From assembly GCA_030612585.1 (NCBI GenBank), contig JAUWNP010000057.1, positions 1 to 23,432 on the forward strand: a stretch of 23,432 nucleotides of DNA. Direction: 5' to 3'. The stretch's first letter is position 1, and each line of letters opens with the position of its first letter. Below the pieces are notes generated by a model, which made no database searches, had not been told where the DNA came from, and was given only the letters and a program-made list of their open reading frames with translations. The position numbers and the translations under genes were made by a program. Source of the DNA: Anaerolineae bacterium. GTDB lineage: Bacteria; Chloroflexota; Anaerolineae; B4-G1. This document shows, in pieces, positions 1-8,016 of this stretch.

Positions 1-402
1 GAGATCAGCCTGACGGAGCAGCGGCTGCGTGCCTACGGGGATGAGCAACTGGTCTACGACTTCACCTGCTCAAGCGGGATGACGAGCACACCGACCATCG
101 CCGGGCAGTTCCAGGTGCTTTTCAAAGAGGACAGCGCCTACGCCTCGCGCTGGGGTCTGGAGATGCCCTACTTTATGGCCGTCTATCAGGAGGGGCTGGA
201 TTTCGCCAACGGCATCCACGAACTACCAATCACATCCTATGGAGAGCGGTTATGGGCCGGTGTCCTGGGTTGGCCAGCCTCTTATGGCTGCATCATCCTT
301 AACGTCGGTGATGCGGAGGCGCTCTACAACTGGGCTCCGGTAGGGACGCTGGTACGCATCACAGGCGTGGCACCGGGTACGCCGACCTACGAAGAGCAGT
401 AG
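1..402 (+). CDS. L,D-transpeptidase (YkuD family), C-terminal part
   Basis: The reading frame is open from the first base and ends in TAG at 400-402, so only the last 133 residues are present; the start lies outside the window. YkuD-family L,D-transpeptidases cross-link peptidoglycan (or attach proteins to it) outside the cytoplasmic membrane through a catalytic cysteine. The visible part begins with a strand typical of the fold (EISLTEQRLRAYGDEQLVYD) and later carries the two signature elements: a histidine motif (GIHELPI) and the nucleophile motif S-Y-G-C-I-I-L. The usual form is HG..S.GC.R, so the arginine after the cysteine is replaced by a hydrophobic residue, a modest departure. The next gene starts 39 bases downstream with its own strong ribosome binding site, so the two may be co-transcribed, although no functional link is obvious. 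Confidence 0.85.
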   Translation, partial: EISLTEQRLRAYGDEQLVYDFTCSSGMTSTPTIAGQFQVLFKEDSAYASRWGLEMPYFMAVYQEGLDFANGIHELPITSYGERLWAGVLGWPASYGCIILNVGDAEALYNWAPVGTLVRITGVAPGTPTYEEQ

Positions 403-441
403 GCGGGAGACAACATATCTTACACAACTGAGGAGGTTACT

Positions 442-2325
442 ATGCCCTACGGATATCACGGCAAGATCTTGCACGTAGATCTCACAACGAGGAAGTTGGA
501 GGTGGAGGAGCCTGACGAGACCTTCTATCGCAAGTACATGGGCGGGAGCGCGATGGGGGCCTACTACCTGCTGAAGCACACCCCGTCCGGGGCCGACCCT
601 AGGGGGCCGGAAAACACGCTGAGCCTGATGGTCGGCGTCGTCACCGGCGCGCCCTTCTCCGGTCAGTCCCGTGTCACCGCCACGGCCAAATCCCCCGAGA
701 CCGGGCTGATCGGCGACTCGCAAGCCGGCGGTTTCTGGCCCGCCGAACTGAAAGCCGCCGGCTTTGACGGCGTCGTGATTCACGGCAAGGCCGAGCGGCC
801 CGTCTACCTGTGGATGCACGACGGAGAGGTGGAACTGCGGGATGCCGCCCACCTCTGGGGCCGCTTCACCGCCGATGTAGAGGATGCTGTCCGGGAAGAA
901 CTGGACGATGTACACGTCCAGGTCCTCCAATGTGGCCCGGCGGCCGAGAAGGGGGTGCGCTTCGGGGCACTCATCAACAACGCCAACCGGGCCAACGGGC
1001 GGACTGGTATGGGTACGGTGATGGCCGCCAAGAACCTCAAGGCGGTCATCGTGCGGGGGCGTAGCCGTCCCAAACTGGCCGACTCAGGGGCGGTGAGGGC
1101 GTTGGCGAAGTGGGGGGGCGAGCACGTCGGGGAATCGGGCGTAGCGGGAATGAGGCTCCTGGGCACCGCCGGCGTCGTCCTTTCCCAGGACAAGAGTGGC
1201 GGCCTGCCTACCCGCAACTGGTCCAGCGGCACCTTCGAGGGAGCCGAGGCCATCAGCGGGCAGCGGATGGCCGAGACTATCCTCAAAGAGGGGGACACCT
1301 GCTTCGGCTGCGTGGTGCGCTGCAAGCGTGTGGTGGAGGTGGCCGAGGGGCCCTATCAGGTGGATCCCCGCTACGGCGGTCCGGAGTACGAGACTCTGGC
1401 TACGATGGGCTCCTACTGCGGTGTCTCCGACTTGGCGGCGATCGCCCGTGCCAACCAACTGTGCAACATGTACGGGATGGACACCATCTCCTGTGGCGCG
1501 ACCGTCGCCTGGGCGATGGATTGCTTCGAGCAGGGACTACTCACCTCAGAGGACACCGATGGCATCGAACTCCGCTTTGGCAATGCCGGGGCGTTGGTAC
1601 AGATGGTGGAACGCATCGGGAAGCGAGAGGGCTTCGGGCGCGTCTTGGGGGAGGGCTCCGTCCGTGCGGCCGAAATCATGGGCGTGGGCCAGGATCTGGT
1701 GGTGGCGGTGAAGGGGCAGGAACTCCCCGCCCACATGCCCCAGGTCAAGCGAAGCCTGGCCCTCATCTATGCCGTCAACCCCTTCGGTGCGGACCACATG
1801 TCGCATGAGCACGACCCTTCCTACAAGTACTACCCGGGACGAATGGCTGAACTGGACCTCATGGACCCCCAGCCACCGGACGTACTGAATGCAGATAAGG
1901 TGCGCTATGCCTTCTATACCCAGTGTCTCTACAGTTGCCTGGACAGCGTGAGCGTGTGCCAGTTTGTCTTCGGCCCGGCCTGGCAACTCTACGGACCCAG
2001 CCAGTTGGTGGAGGCGGTGCGGGCGGTCACCGGCTGGAACGCCAGTCTGTGGGAACTGATGAAAGTAGGAGAGAGGCGGTTAAATTTGCTACGGGCCTTC
2101 AACGCCCGCGAGGGGGTCGGCGCAGAGGCGGACACGGTGCCGCCCAAGTTGCTGACCCCGCTGCAGGGTGGGGCTAGCGACGGAGTGGCGGTCACCGCCG
2201 AGGAGGTCGAGGAGGCCAAGGCACTCTACTACCGGATGGCTGGCTGGGACGAGAACGGCCGCCCGACGCGGGCCAAACTGGAGGAATTGGCCCTGGGCTG
2301 GGTAGCAGACGAACTGAGGCTCTAG
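442..2325 (+). CDS. Aldehyde ferredoxin oxidoreductase family protein (tungsten-pterin enzyme)
   Basis: 627 residues, the usual size for the AOR family, which oxidises aldehydes to carboxylic acids in the cytoplasm with a bis-tungstopterin, a [4Fe-4S] cluster and ferredoxin as electron acceptor. The N-terminal pterin-binding domain begins at residue 1 (GYHGKILHVDLTT) and includes MGGSAMGAYYL and the glycine-rich stretch NGRTGMGTVMAAKNLKAV near 185-202. The cluster ligands are visible as Cys287, Cys290 and Cys294 (C-x2-C-x3-C), with the distant fourth ligand at Cys506 in CLDSVSVC. The motifs GPEYET (near 313) and YGMDTIS (near 344) match conserved pterin and active-site segments. The ATG at 442 follows GAGGAGG at a good distance. 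No MoaD/ThiS-like partner or ferredoxin gene is adjacent. The substrate cannot be deduced; the family also contains members of unknown substrate. The family assignment is secure, the metal (W) is inferred from it. Confidence 0.93.
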   Translation: MPYGYHGKILHVDLTTRKLEVEEPDETFYRKYMGGSAMGAYYLLKHTPSGADPRGPENTLSLMVGVVTGAPFSGQSRVTATAKSPETGLIGDSQAGGFWPAELKAAGFDGVVIHGKAERPVYLWMHDGEVELRDAAHLWGRFTADVEDAVREELDDVHVQVLQCGPAAEKGVRFGALINNANRANGRTGMGTVMAAKNLKAVIVRGRSRPKLADSGAVRALAKWGGEHVGESGVAGMRLLGTAGVVLSQDKSGGLPTRNWSSGTFEGAEAISGQRMAETILKEGDTCFGCVVRCKRVVEVAEGPYQVDPRYGGPEYETLATMGSYCGVSDLAAIARANQLCNMYGMDTISCGATVAWAMDCFEQGLLTSEDTDGIELRFGNAGALVQMVERIGKREGFGRVLGEGSVRAAEIMGVGQDLVVAVKGQELPAHMPQVKRSLALIYAVNPFGADHMSHEHDPSYKYYPGRMAELDLMDPQPPDVLNADKVRYAFYTQCLYSCLDSVSVCQFVFGPAWQLYGPSQLVEAVRAVTGWNASLWELMKVGERRLNLLRAFNAREGVGAEADTVPPKLLTPLQGGASDGVAVTAEEVEEAKALYYRMAGWDENGRPTRAKLEELALGWVADELRL

Positions 2326-2351
2326 CGATTCTCAAGTGAGAGGAGAAAGGG

Positions 2352-2377
2352 CTGGAGAGGCGGTTACGCCTCTCCAG
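2352..2377. terminator. Perfect hairpin between convergent genes, probable bidirectional terminator
   Basis: CTGGAGAGGCG at 2352-2362 and CGCCTCTCCAG at 2367-2377 form a perfect 11-bp stem with a GTTA loop, 26 bases after the oxidoreductase stop. The following T-run is weak (ATCGTTTA). A second small palindrome, TAACCA-GA-TGGTTA, lies at 2387-2400, against the stop of the convergent lipoprotein gene. Position between converging genes supports a termination role; the weak T-tract keeps this moderate. Confidence 0.6.
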
Positions 2378-2402
2378 TCCATCGTTTAACCAGATGGTTA
2401 TA

Positions 2403-3347
2403 TCATACGCTCCGCCTGCGGTGTGTGACCAGCACGCTGCCCAGAGCCAGCACCGGCAAGGCGATACCTGGCAAGCAGGGACACAACTGACAGAGGCTCT
2501 TTTGCCCCTCTGTTGGCGGAGAGACAACCGGCGGGGAGGTCGGTTCAAGAAGTGGCTCCTCGGTCGCTTCTGGCGTGGCTGGCACAGTAGCAGTGGGCTC
2601 TTCGGTCGGTTCTGGCGTGACCTGCGCGGCAGGCTCCTCACCGGCCTCGATCGGTGGGCCGCCCCAGGTTAGCGAAAGTTCCTGCACGGGCTCCTCTGAC
2701 AACAGGTCCATCTCCCAGGTGACAGTATTCTCTGCCTCATCATAGGTAGCATTCTCCTGAGGCTCGTAGGCGGAAATGGACGCCGGCGCAGTAACGCGAT
2801 AGAATAGGTTGATGTCCATCATCTCGAGGATCTGCCGCTGCATCTCCTCTTCCTCTGCGGTCAGCGTTGCTTCCGGCAGCGGTGTGGCTTCCATCTCCCC
2901 GCTGCTCTTGGCCACTTCGCTGCCTACCTCTTGCGTGTTGACGGTGATGCGCATCGTCGTCGTATCGCCGGACTGCTCGAAGGTGATCTCGTCGCTGCCG
3001 CCCAAGGTCGGGTCGTCACTGAGCGCAACCAGCTCATCCAACGAACTAAAAGGTATAGATACGCGGACGCCAGTAACCTCCTTCTCCGCGTCCACGTACT
3101 CTTCACAGGTAACGCGTGGATCTTCTGCACACTCGTCCCATATACTCTGCAAGGGGTCCTCGATCTCCTCCCCCGGTTCAGGTGTGACGAGCATCAGCAT
3201 CTTATAGGCATCGGTGTCTATGGCGGTAATCATGACTCTCTCGCCACTCCCGTCAGCGTTGATGATGGTCTGGATGTCAATGGTGATGCACCCGGTCAGT
3301 AGCAATGAGATGCCCAGGCTGACGAACAGGAATAGTCTCTTCAACAT
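2403..3347 (-). CDS. Predicted lipoprotein with a second, C-terminal membrane anchor (LppM-like)
   Basis: 314 residues if begun at the ATG at 3347, which is preceded by AAGGAGG; an in-frame upstream start at 3386 lacks this support. Residues 1-20 form a lipoprotein signal ending in the lipobox L-T-G-C, so Cys20 should be lipidated. The following ITIDIQTIINADGSGERVM resembles LppM/DUF3153-type extracellular domains (strand-rich, DGSG turn). A linker rich in Pro, Thr and Glu (about 245-285) follows, and the protein ends with a Cys-rich patch (CQLCPCLPG), a hydrophobic helix and HRRR. This tail resembles tripartite surface-sorting tails (motif, helix, arginines). The protein would thus be anchored to the membrane at both ends. 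It lies downstream of glpK-SIS on the same strand, separated by a palindromic repeat. Function unknown. Confidence 0.75.
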   Translation of the reverse strand: MLKRLFLFVSLGISLLLTGCITIDIQTIINADGSGERVMITAIDTDAYKMLMLVTPEPGEEIEDPLQSIWDECAEDPRVTCEEYVDAEKEVTGVRVSIPFSSLDELVALSDDPTLGGSDEITFEQSGDTTTMRITVNTQEVGSEVAKSSGEMEATPLPEATLTAEEEEMQRQILEMMDINLFYRVTAPASISAYEPQENATYDEAENTVTWEMDLLSEEPVQELSLTWGGPPIEAGEEPAAQVTPEPTEEPTATVPATPEATEEPLLEPTSPPVVSPPTEGQKSLCQLCPCLPGIALPVLALGSVLVTHRRRSV

Positions 3348-3408
3348 TGGCCTCCTCCTTGTGCTTGTTACTGCATGCAATATCACTTGAGTGTGGCTGG
3401 AATTTATG

Positions 3409-3453
3409 GTAGTGACGACTTTAGTCGTTCCAAGCGACTGAAATCGCTACTAC
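3409..3453. repeat. Intergenic imperfect palindrome made of two small hairpins
   Basis: GTAGTGACGACTTTAGTCG (3409-3427) and CGACTGAAATCGCTACTAC (3435-3453) pair with a few mismatches. Each arm also folds alone: CGACT-TT-AGTCG at 3416-3427 and GCGA-CTGAAA-TCGC at 3434-3447. The element sits between the SIS stop (3488) and the lipoprotein start (3347). It looks like a dispersed REP-type element and could also end or process the glpK-SIS transcript. Confidence 0.6.
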
Positions 3454-3487
3454 TTTTCACCGGTTTTTGGCCAGGCTCATGCCACTT

Positions 3488-4552
3488 TTACTGTGTCTCG
3501 GTCACCTTCTTCAGCCCACGGGGGTGGTCGGGGTCGTATCCTTTGGCCCGCGTGACGTGCAGGGCCAGTAACTGCCCCGGCACGACGCAGGTGAACGGTG
3601 AGAGCCACTCCGGCAGGGCGACCGGCAACCGCAACGGCGTGCGGGCCAGTCGTAGCGCTTCGTCCTGCCCGGAGATGACGATGAGTTCCGCCGCCTTCTC
3701 AGGGGCAGCCAGTTCGCGGGCCAGGGCGAGCACGTCTGGGTAGACCGCGCCCTGCGGTGCGACGACGACGGCGGGGAAGCCGCGTTCGACGATGGCGACG
3801 GGGCCGTGGCGGAAGTCGGCCGAGGAATAGGGTTCGGCGACGATGTAGGTCAGTTCCTTCAGTTTGAGCGCGATCTCGAAGGCGGTGGCGTAGTTATAGC
3901 CCCGGCCCAGGACGACGCACTCGGTGGCGTAGGTGTAGCGCTGGGCGGCCAGGGCGACCGCTCCCTCCAGTGCCAGCGTCTTTTCCACCGCCTCCGGTAC
4001 ACTCCGCAGTTCGTCTAGCCGTTCTTCCCGTTCTTCGTCGCCGGTCAGTTGCACCGCCAGCAGCGCCAGCGCCGCCAGTTGCGCGGTGTAGGTCTTGGTG
4101 GCGGCCACAGCCCGCTCTTCGCCCACACCTAACGGGAGAACGTGGTCGGCGGCCTGGGCCAGCGGGGATACGGGCGTGTTGGTCACGGCGATGGTCAGTG
4201 CCCCCTGTCGTCTCCCCTCCTCGACGACGGCCACGATATCGGGCGACTGTCCCGATTGGGAGACGCCCAGCACAAGTGCGTCGCGCAACTGCGGCGGCGT
4301 GCGATAGATGCCGAATAGCGATGGGGTGGCCAACGCCACTGGCAGCCGGTTCAGTCCGCCGAAGAGGTACTGGGCGTAGCGGGCGGCGTTATCGGAGGTT
4401 CCGCGTGCAGCAATGACGGCGTAGCGCACGTCACGGGCGCGAATAGCAGCGGCGATCCGCGCGGCGGTCCCGGCCTGCTCGTCCAATAGGCGGGCCAGGA
4501 CCTCTGGCTGCTCATGAATCTCGTCGCTCAGGCGACTCGCCTTCATACCCAT
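3488..4552 (-). CDS. SIS-domain sugar-phosphate isomerase/deaminase (GlmS isomerase-domain homologue without glutaminase)
   Basis: 354 residues: two SIS domains equivalent to the isomerase half of GlmS, without the N-terminal glutaminase domain. Visible motifs are [18 protein letters not shown] (phosphate loop), [13 protein letters not shown] (Glu233) and FRHGP (His249). The last two match the residues that carry out isomerisation in E. coli GlmS (Glu488, His504). The end PRGLKKVTE matches the GlmS tail with its active-site lysine. Stand-alone proteins of this length include glucosamine-6-phosphate deaminases (NagB-II, GlmD) and AgaS-like enzymes; which reaction applies cannot be settled here. 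The start at 4552 has GGAG six bases upstream. An alternative ATG at 4546 forms an ATGA overlap with the glpK stop. Either way the gene overlaps glpK and is probably translationally coupled to it. Confidence 0.85.
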   Translation of the reverse strand: MGMKASRLSDEIHEQPEVLARLLDEQAGTAARIAAAIRARDVRYAVIAARGTSDNAARYAQYLFGGLNRLPVALATPSLFGIYRTPPQLRDALVLGVSQSGQSPDIVAVVEEGRRQGALTIAVTNTPVSPLAQAADHVLPLGVGEERAVAATKTYTAQLAALALLAVQLTGDEEREERLDELRSVPEAVEKTLALEGAVALAAQRYTYATECVVLGRGYNYATAFEIALKLKELTYIVAEPYSSADFRHGPVAIVERGFPAVVVAPQGAVYPDVLALARELAAPEKAAELIVISGQDEALRLARTPLRLPVALPEWLSPFTCVVPGQLLALHVTRAKGYDPDHPRGLKKVTETQ

Positions 4553-6096
4553 TCTCTGCTCCGCTCGACCGCCTTCTTCCACCCAGCGTATGCTTCCTCG
4601 CGCCGGGCCTCGTCCCACTGCGGCTCGAAGACGCGGTCCACACCCCAGTTGGCCCGCAGTTCGTCCAGGCCCGACCACAGACCTGTCGCCAGTCCCGCAG
4701 CGTAGGCCGCGCCCAACGCCGTCGTCTCGTGCACTACCGGGCGCACCACCGGCACGCCCAGCACGTCGGCCTGCAATTGCATTAGGAAGTCGTTGACGGT
4801 CGCGCCGCCGTCCACTTTGAGCGCGGTCAACTTGATGCCGGAATCAGCGCGCATCGCCTCTAATACGTCCCGCGTCTGGTAACAAATCGCCTCCAGTGTG
4901 GCGCGGACGATGTGGGCGCGGGTCACGTAGCGGGTGAGGCCGACGATGACGCCACGGGCGTCCATGTCCCAGTAGGGGGCGAAGAGGCCGGAGAAGGCTG
5001 GGACAAAGTAGATGCCGCCGGCGTCCTCCACGGACCGGGCGACTTGCTCCGTCTCGGCGGCATTTTGGATGAGACCCAGGTTGTCGCGCAACCACTGCAC
5101 CGCTGCGCCGGTGATGGCGATGGAGCCTTCCAGTGCGTAGGTCGTGCCCTCCGGCAGGCCGTAGGCGACAGTGGTGAGGAGACCGCTTTTCGAGGGAATA
5201 AGTTCGAGGCCGGTGTTGAGCAGCATGAAACAGCCCGTGCCGTAGGTGTTCTTCGCCTCGCCCTCGTCGTAACAGGTCTGGCCGAAGAGGGCCGCCTGCT
5301 GGTCCCCCAGGTCGCCGCATACCGGCACCGGGCCGCCCACGGGCCCGTCAGCCTGCGTCGTGCCGTAGAGATTGGGATCAGACGAGGGACGGATGGCCGG
5401 CAACATCGTGCGCGGGATGGAGAGAATCTCCAGCAGTTTGTCGTCCCAGTCGAGTGTGCGCAGGTTCATCAGCATCGTGCGGGATGCGTTGGTCACGTCG
5501 GTGACGTACGCCCCGCCCTTCGACAGGCTCAGGGCATCGCCCTTCGATGGACGCGGGGTATTGCCCTGCGGCCCGCCGGTCAGGTTCCAAATGATCCATG
5601 TGTCCACGTTGCCAAAGACGGCCTTACCTGCCTCCGCCTTCTCCCGTAACCCCGGAACGTGATCGAGCAGCCACCTGAGTTTGGGGCCGGAGAAGTAGGT
5701 GGCGATGGGCAGGCCGGTCTTCTCGCGGAAGGTCGGCTCCAGCCCGTCGGCGATGAGTTGCTGGCAGAGTTCGCGGGTGCGCGTATCCTGCCATACGATA
5801 GCGTTGCAGAGCGGCTCTCCAGTGTCGGGGTCCCAGACGACCGTCGTCTCCCGCTGGTTGGTGACGCCGATGCCAGCGATCTCCGCCGGCCGGATATTTC
5901 CCTTGGTCAACGCGCCAGCGATGACGCGGCGCGTCTTGGCCCAGATCTCTCCCGCGTCGTGCTCGACCCAGCCGGGCTGGGGATAAATCTGGGTGTGCTC
6001 CTCGTACATTGAGGCGACCACCTGACCCTGCCGGTCGAAAATCATAAAGCGAGTGCCGGTGGTTCCCTGATCAACTGCGGCTGCATATTGTGCCAT
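4543..6096 (-). CDS. glpK: Glycerol kinase
   Basis: 517 residues. It phosphorylates glycerol to sn-glycerol 3-phosphate with ATP in the cytoplasm (FGGY family). The N-terminal [16 protein letters not shown] is the phosphate-binding signature, followed by the conserved [28 protein letters not shown] and [11 protein letters not shown]. The C-terminal FGGY half shows [41 protein letters not shown] and [21 protein letters not shown]. The ATG at 6096 follows GGGAGGAA; upstream extension to 6198 has no homology. Compared with the family (about 495-500 residues), roughly 19 extra residues sit at 176-194, between WNLTGG and [12 protein letters not shown], and are encoded by a palindromic repeat. The stop overlaps the SIS gene start, so the two form an operon read from the promoter at 6134-6162. 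No glycerol facilitator or glycerol-3-phosphate dehydrogenase is next to it. Confidence 0.95.
   Translation of the reverse strand: MAQYAAAVDQGTTGTRFMIFDRQGQVVASMYEEHTQIYPQPGWVEHDAGEIWAKTRRVIAGALTKGNIRPAEIAGIGVTNQRETTVVWDPDTGEPLCNAIVWQDTRTRELCQQLIADGLEPTFREKTGLPIATYFSGPKLRWLLDHVPGLREKAEAGKAVFGNVDTWIIWNLTGGPQGNTPRPSKGDALSLSKGGAYVTDVTNASRTMLMNLRTLDWDDKLLEILSIPRTMLPAIRPSSDPNLYGTTQADGPVGGPVPVCGDLGDQQAALFGQTCYDEGEAKNTYGTGCFMLLNTGLELIPSKSGLLTTVAYGLPEGTTYALEGSIAITGAAVQWLRDNLGLIQNAAETEQVARSVEDAGGIYFVPAFSGLFAPYWDMDARGVIVGLTRYVTRAHIVRATLEAICYQTRDVLEAMRADSGIKLTALKVDGGATVNDFLMQLQADVLGVPVVRPVVHETTALGAAYAAGLATGLWSGLDELRANWGVDRVFEPQWDEARREEAYAGWKKAVERSREWV
5511..5571 (-). repeat. Small palindromic repeat inserted in frame inside glpK
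   Basis: The plus strand holds GCCCTTCGACAGGCTCAGGGC (5515-5535) with GCCCT/AGGGC ends, followed by a second GCCCTTCGA at 5539-5547 exactly 24 bases after the first. Outer CCCCGC (5511-5516) and GCGGGG (5553-5558) are inverted. Read as glpK it encodes [11 protein letters not shown] and neighbours, a peptide absent from other glycerol kinases. The GCCCTTCGACAGGCTCAGGGC type is a well-known dispersed element of many GC-rich environmental bacteria, including Chloroflexota; this copy keeps the frame. Confidence 0.8.
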
Positions 6097-6133
6097 GTCA
6101 TTCCTCCCATGCGGTTTCGTCGTGCTGCCCAAG

Positions 6134-6162
6134 ACTATACCGCTTTTGGGAGAAGTTGGCAA
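6134..6162 (-). promoter_or_regulatory. Promoter of the glpK-SIS operon
   Basis: On the minus strand TTGCCA (6162-6157), a 17-base spacer and TATAGT (6139-6134) form a good housekeeping-type promoter. It lies 38 bases upstream of the glpK ATG, leaving a short leader with the GGGAGGAA ribosome binding site. Confidence 0.7.
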
Positions 6163-6166
6163 GCGG

Positions 6167-6236
6167 GTGTGATGCGTGAAACGTGAAACGTTATGCATGC
6201 CCAGTCACGTTTCACGTTTTGCGTTTCACGTGTTAT
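6167..6236. repeat. Inverted heptamer array between glpK and the ABC transporter gene
   Basis: The stretch can be cut into ten 7-base units: GTGTGAT GCGTGAA, ACGTGAA ACGTTAT, GCATGCC CAGTCAC, GTTTCAC GTTTTGC, GTTTCAC GTGTTAT. The left half has ACGTGAA units and the right half their reverse complement in a shifted register (GTTTCAC), so the array is head-to-head and palindromic overall. It fills most of the divergent intergenic region and contains the -35 and part of the -10 of the ABC gene promoter. Confidence 0.75.
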
Positions 6237-6239
6237 ACT
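6211..6239 (+). promoter_or_regulatory. Promoter of the ABC transporter gene, built partly from the heptamer array
   Basis: TTCACG (6211-6216), 17 bases and TATACT (6234-6239) form a plausible sigma-70-type promoter 31 bases upstream of the ABC ATG. The -35 hexamer falls inside the GTTTCAC repeats, so array changes would alter it. Confidence 0.6.
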
Positions 6240-6270
6240 TGTGCTCGCTGCAAATCGGAGGTGAATCCCT

Positions 6271-8016
6271 ATGCAAGCCCTGAAACGTCTCTTTGGCTAC
6301 GTGCGACCGTATTGGAAGCCGCTGGTTGTTACGGGTGCCCTGTTGCTGCTTCGCACCGGCCTGAACCTGCTTCCGCCCCTCTTCCAACGGGAGATCGTGG
6401 ACCAGGTGATCGGCGGCCGCGACCTGTCCCGTCTCGGCGTGATGATCGCCACACTGATCGGCGTGTACGCCGTCTTGCAGTTCGTGGACTTCGGCGACCT
6501 GTACGTGCGCCACGCGCTGGGCGAGCGCTTCATTTTCGATCTACGGGTGCGCATCTACGCCCACCTGCAACGACTGTCCCTCTTCTTCTTCGAACGCACC
6601 TCCACCGGAGAACTGATGTCGAGGGTGACCAACGACGTCAACGCGCTGGAGCAGTTCGTCACCCACGGCGTCGCCCTCACGGCTGTGGACTTGCTCCGAC
6701 TGCTGGGAGCGTCGGCGGTGTTGCTGGCGCTCGACTGGCAACTGGCGTTGGTCGTGCTGATCCCGCTGCCGGTTATGGCCTTCGGCTTGCGGCGCTTCAA
6801 CCAACGTGCGCGTCCCATCTACCGCCGGGTGCGCGACCGGCTGGGCGACATCAACGCTAAATTGCAGGACAACCTGGCTGGCATCCGCGTCATCCAGGCC
6901 TTTGGACAGGAGGAGGCGGAACTGGCGCACTTCAGTGACACCAGCGAGCGCTACTACCGGGAACGGCTGCGGGGCCTCCGCACCTGGTCCACCTTCTTCC
7001 CTACCCTACACTTCTTGGCCGCGCTGGGAGGCGTGCTGGTGCTCGGCTTCGGCGCGCGGCTGGTTGTCAATGGCCAACTGTCGTTGGGGACGCTGGTGGC
7101 CTTCATATCCTACACCATCTCTTTCTACGACCCTCTCCGGCGGCTGACGGAGGTGGATAACGTCTTCCAGCAAGCCATTGCCGCCGGTGAGCGCATCTTC
7201 GAACTGCTGGACGAGGTGCCGGAGATTCAGGACGCACCAGACGCGGTCGCGCTGGACGAGATCGAGGGGGATGTGGTGTTCGACGACGTGCACTTCCGCT
7301 ACGGCGACGGCGGGGAAGTGCTGCACGACGTCGAGTTCCGCATGGCTCCCGGTGAGGTGGTGGCGCTGGTCGGGCCTAGCGGGGCGGGCAAGACGAGCAT
7401 CGCCAACCTGTTGTGTCGCTTCTACGATCCCGGCCACGGCCGCATCCTGATGGACGGCCACGACCTGCGCGGGGTGCAGATCCGATCGTTGCGCCAGCAC
7501 GTGGCTGTGGTGCTGCAGGATACCTTCCTGTTCAACACGACGGTGCGCGAGAATCTGCTCTACGGCAAGCCCGACGCCAGCGAGGAGGAGACGGTCGCCG
7601 CCGCGAAGGCGGCCTACTCCCACGAGTTCATCCAGCAACTCCCTCAGGGCTACGACACGGAGATCGGCGAGCGGGGGGTGAAACTGAGCGGCGGGCAGAA
7701 GCAGCGGCTGGCGCTGGCGCGTGCCATCCTGGCCGACCCGCGCATCCTGATTCTGGACGAGGCCACCTCGTCGGTGGACGCCGAGGCAGAGCACCTGATC
7801 CAGCAGGCGTTGGAGGAGGTGATGAAGGGGCGCACGTCGCTGGTCATCGCCCACCGGCTAAGCACCATCCGCAACGCCGACAAGATCATCGCGCTGGAGG
7901 AGGGGCGCAGCCGCGAGGGGGGCGACCACCACGAGTTGCTGGCCCGGGGTGGGTTGTATAGCCAACTGTATCAGCGGCAGTTGGAACTGGCGGCGACTGG
8001 GGCAGAGGAACAGTGA
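6271..8016 (+). CDS. ABC exporter half-transporter (fused membrane and ATPase domains)
   Basis: 581 residues, a normal size for a half-transporter of the MsbA/LmrA type. Residues 1-300 form the six-helix exporter domain (for example VVTGALLLLRTGLNLL, LIGVYAVLQFVDF, LALVVLIPLPVMAFGL, LAALGGVLVLGFGARL). The ATPase domain follows: Walker A GPSGAGKT at 368-375, Q-loop VLQDTFLFNTT near 414, signature LSGGQ at 472-476, Walker B ILILDEA at 492-498, SVD D-loop and the H-loop histidine at 528 (IAHRLST). The ATG at 6271 follows GGAGGTGA. The substrate is not predictable: lipids, drugs or peptides are all possible. Such genes often occur as tandem pairs forming heterodimers; the remnant at 10756-10920 suggests this one once had a partner. 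Its stop overlaps the SIR2-TPR gene. Confidence 0.93.
   Translation: MQALKRLFGYVRPYWKPLVVTGALLLLRTGLNLLPPLFQREIVDQVIGGRDLSRLGVMIATLIGVYAVLQFVDFGDLYVRHALGERFIFDLRVRIYAHLQRLSLFFFERTSTGELMSRVTNDVNALEQFVTHGVALTAVDLLRLLGASAVLLALDWQLALVVLIPLPVMAFGLRRFNQRARPIYRRVRDRLGDINAKLQDNLAGIRVIQAFGQEEAELAHFSDTSERYYRERLRGLRTWSTFFPTLHFLAALGGVLVLGFGARLVVNGQLSLGTLVAFISYTISFYDPLRRLTEVDNVFQQAIAAGERIFELLDEVPEIQDAPDAVALDEIEGDVVFDDVHFRYGDGGEVLHDVEFRMAPGEVVALVGPSGAGKTSIANLLCRFYDPGHGRILMDGHDLRGVQIRSLRQHVAVVLQDTFLFNTTVRENLLYGKPDASEEETVAAAKAAYSHEFIQQLPQGYDTEIGERGVKLSGGQKQRLALARAILADPRILILDEATSSVDAEAEHLIQQALEEVMKGRTSLVIAHRLSTIRNADKIIALEEGRSREGGDHHELLARGGLYSQLYQRQLELAATGAEEQ

Noticed and set aside
4553..4678. Longer N-terminus for the SIS protein
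   Set aside because: The extra 42 residues are glpK sequence in another frame, without homology; starts at 4552 or 4546 are better placed.
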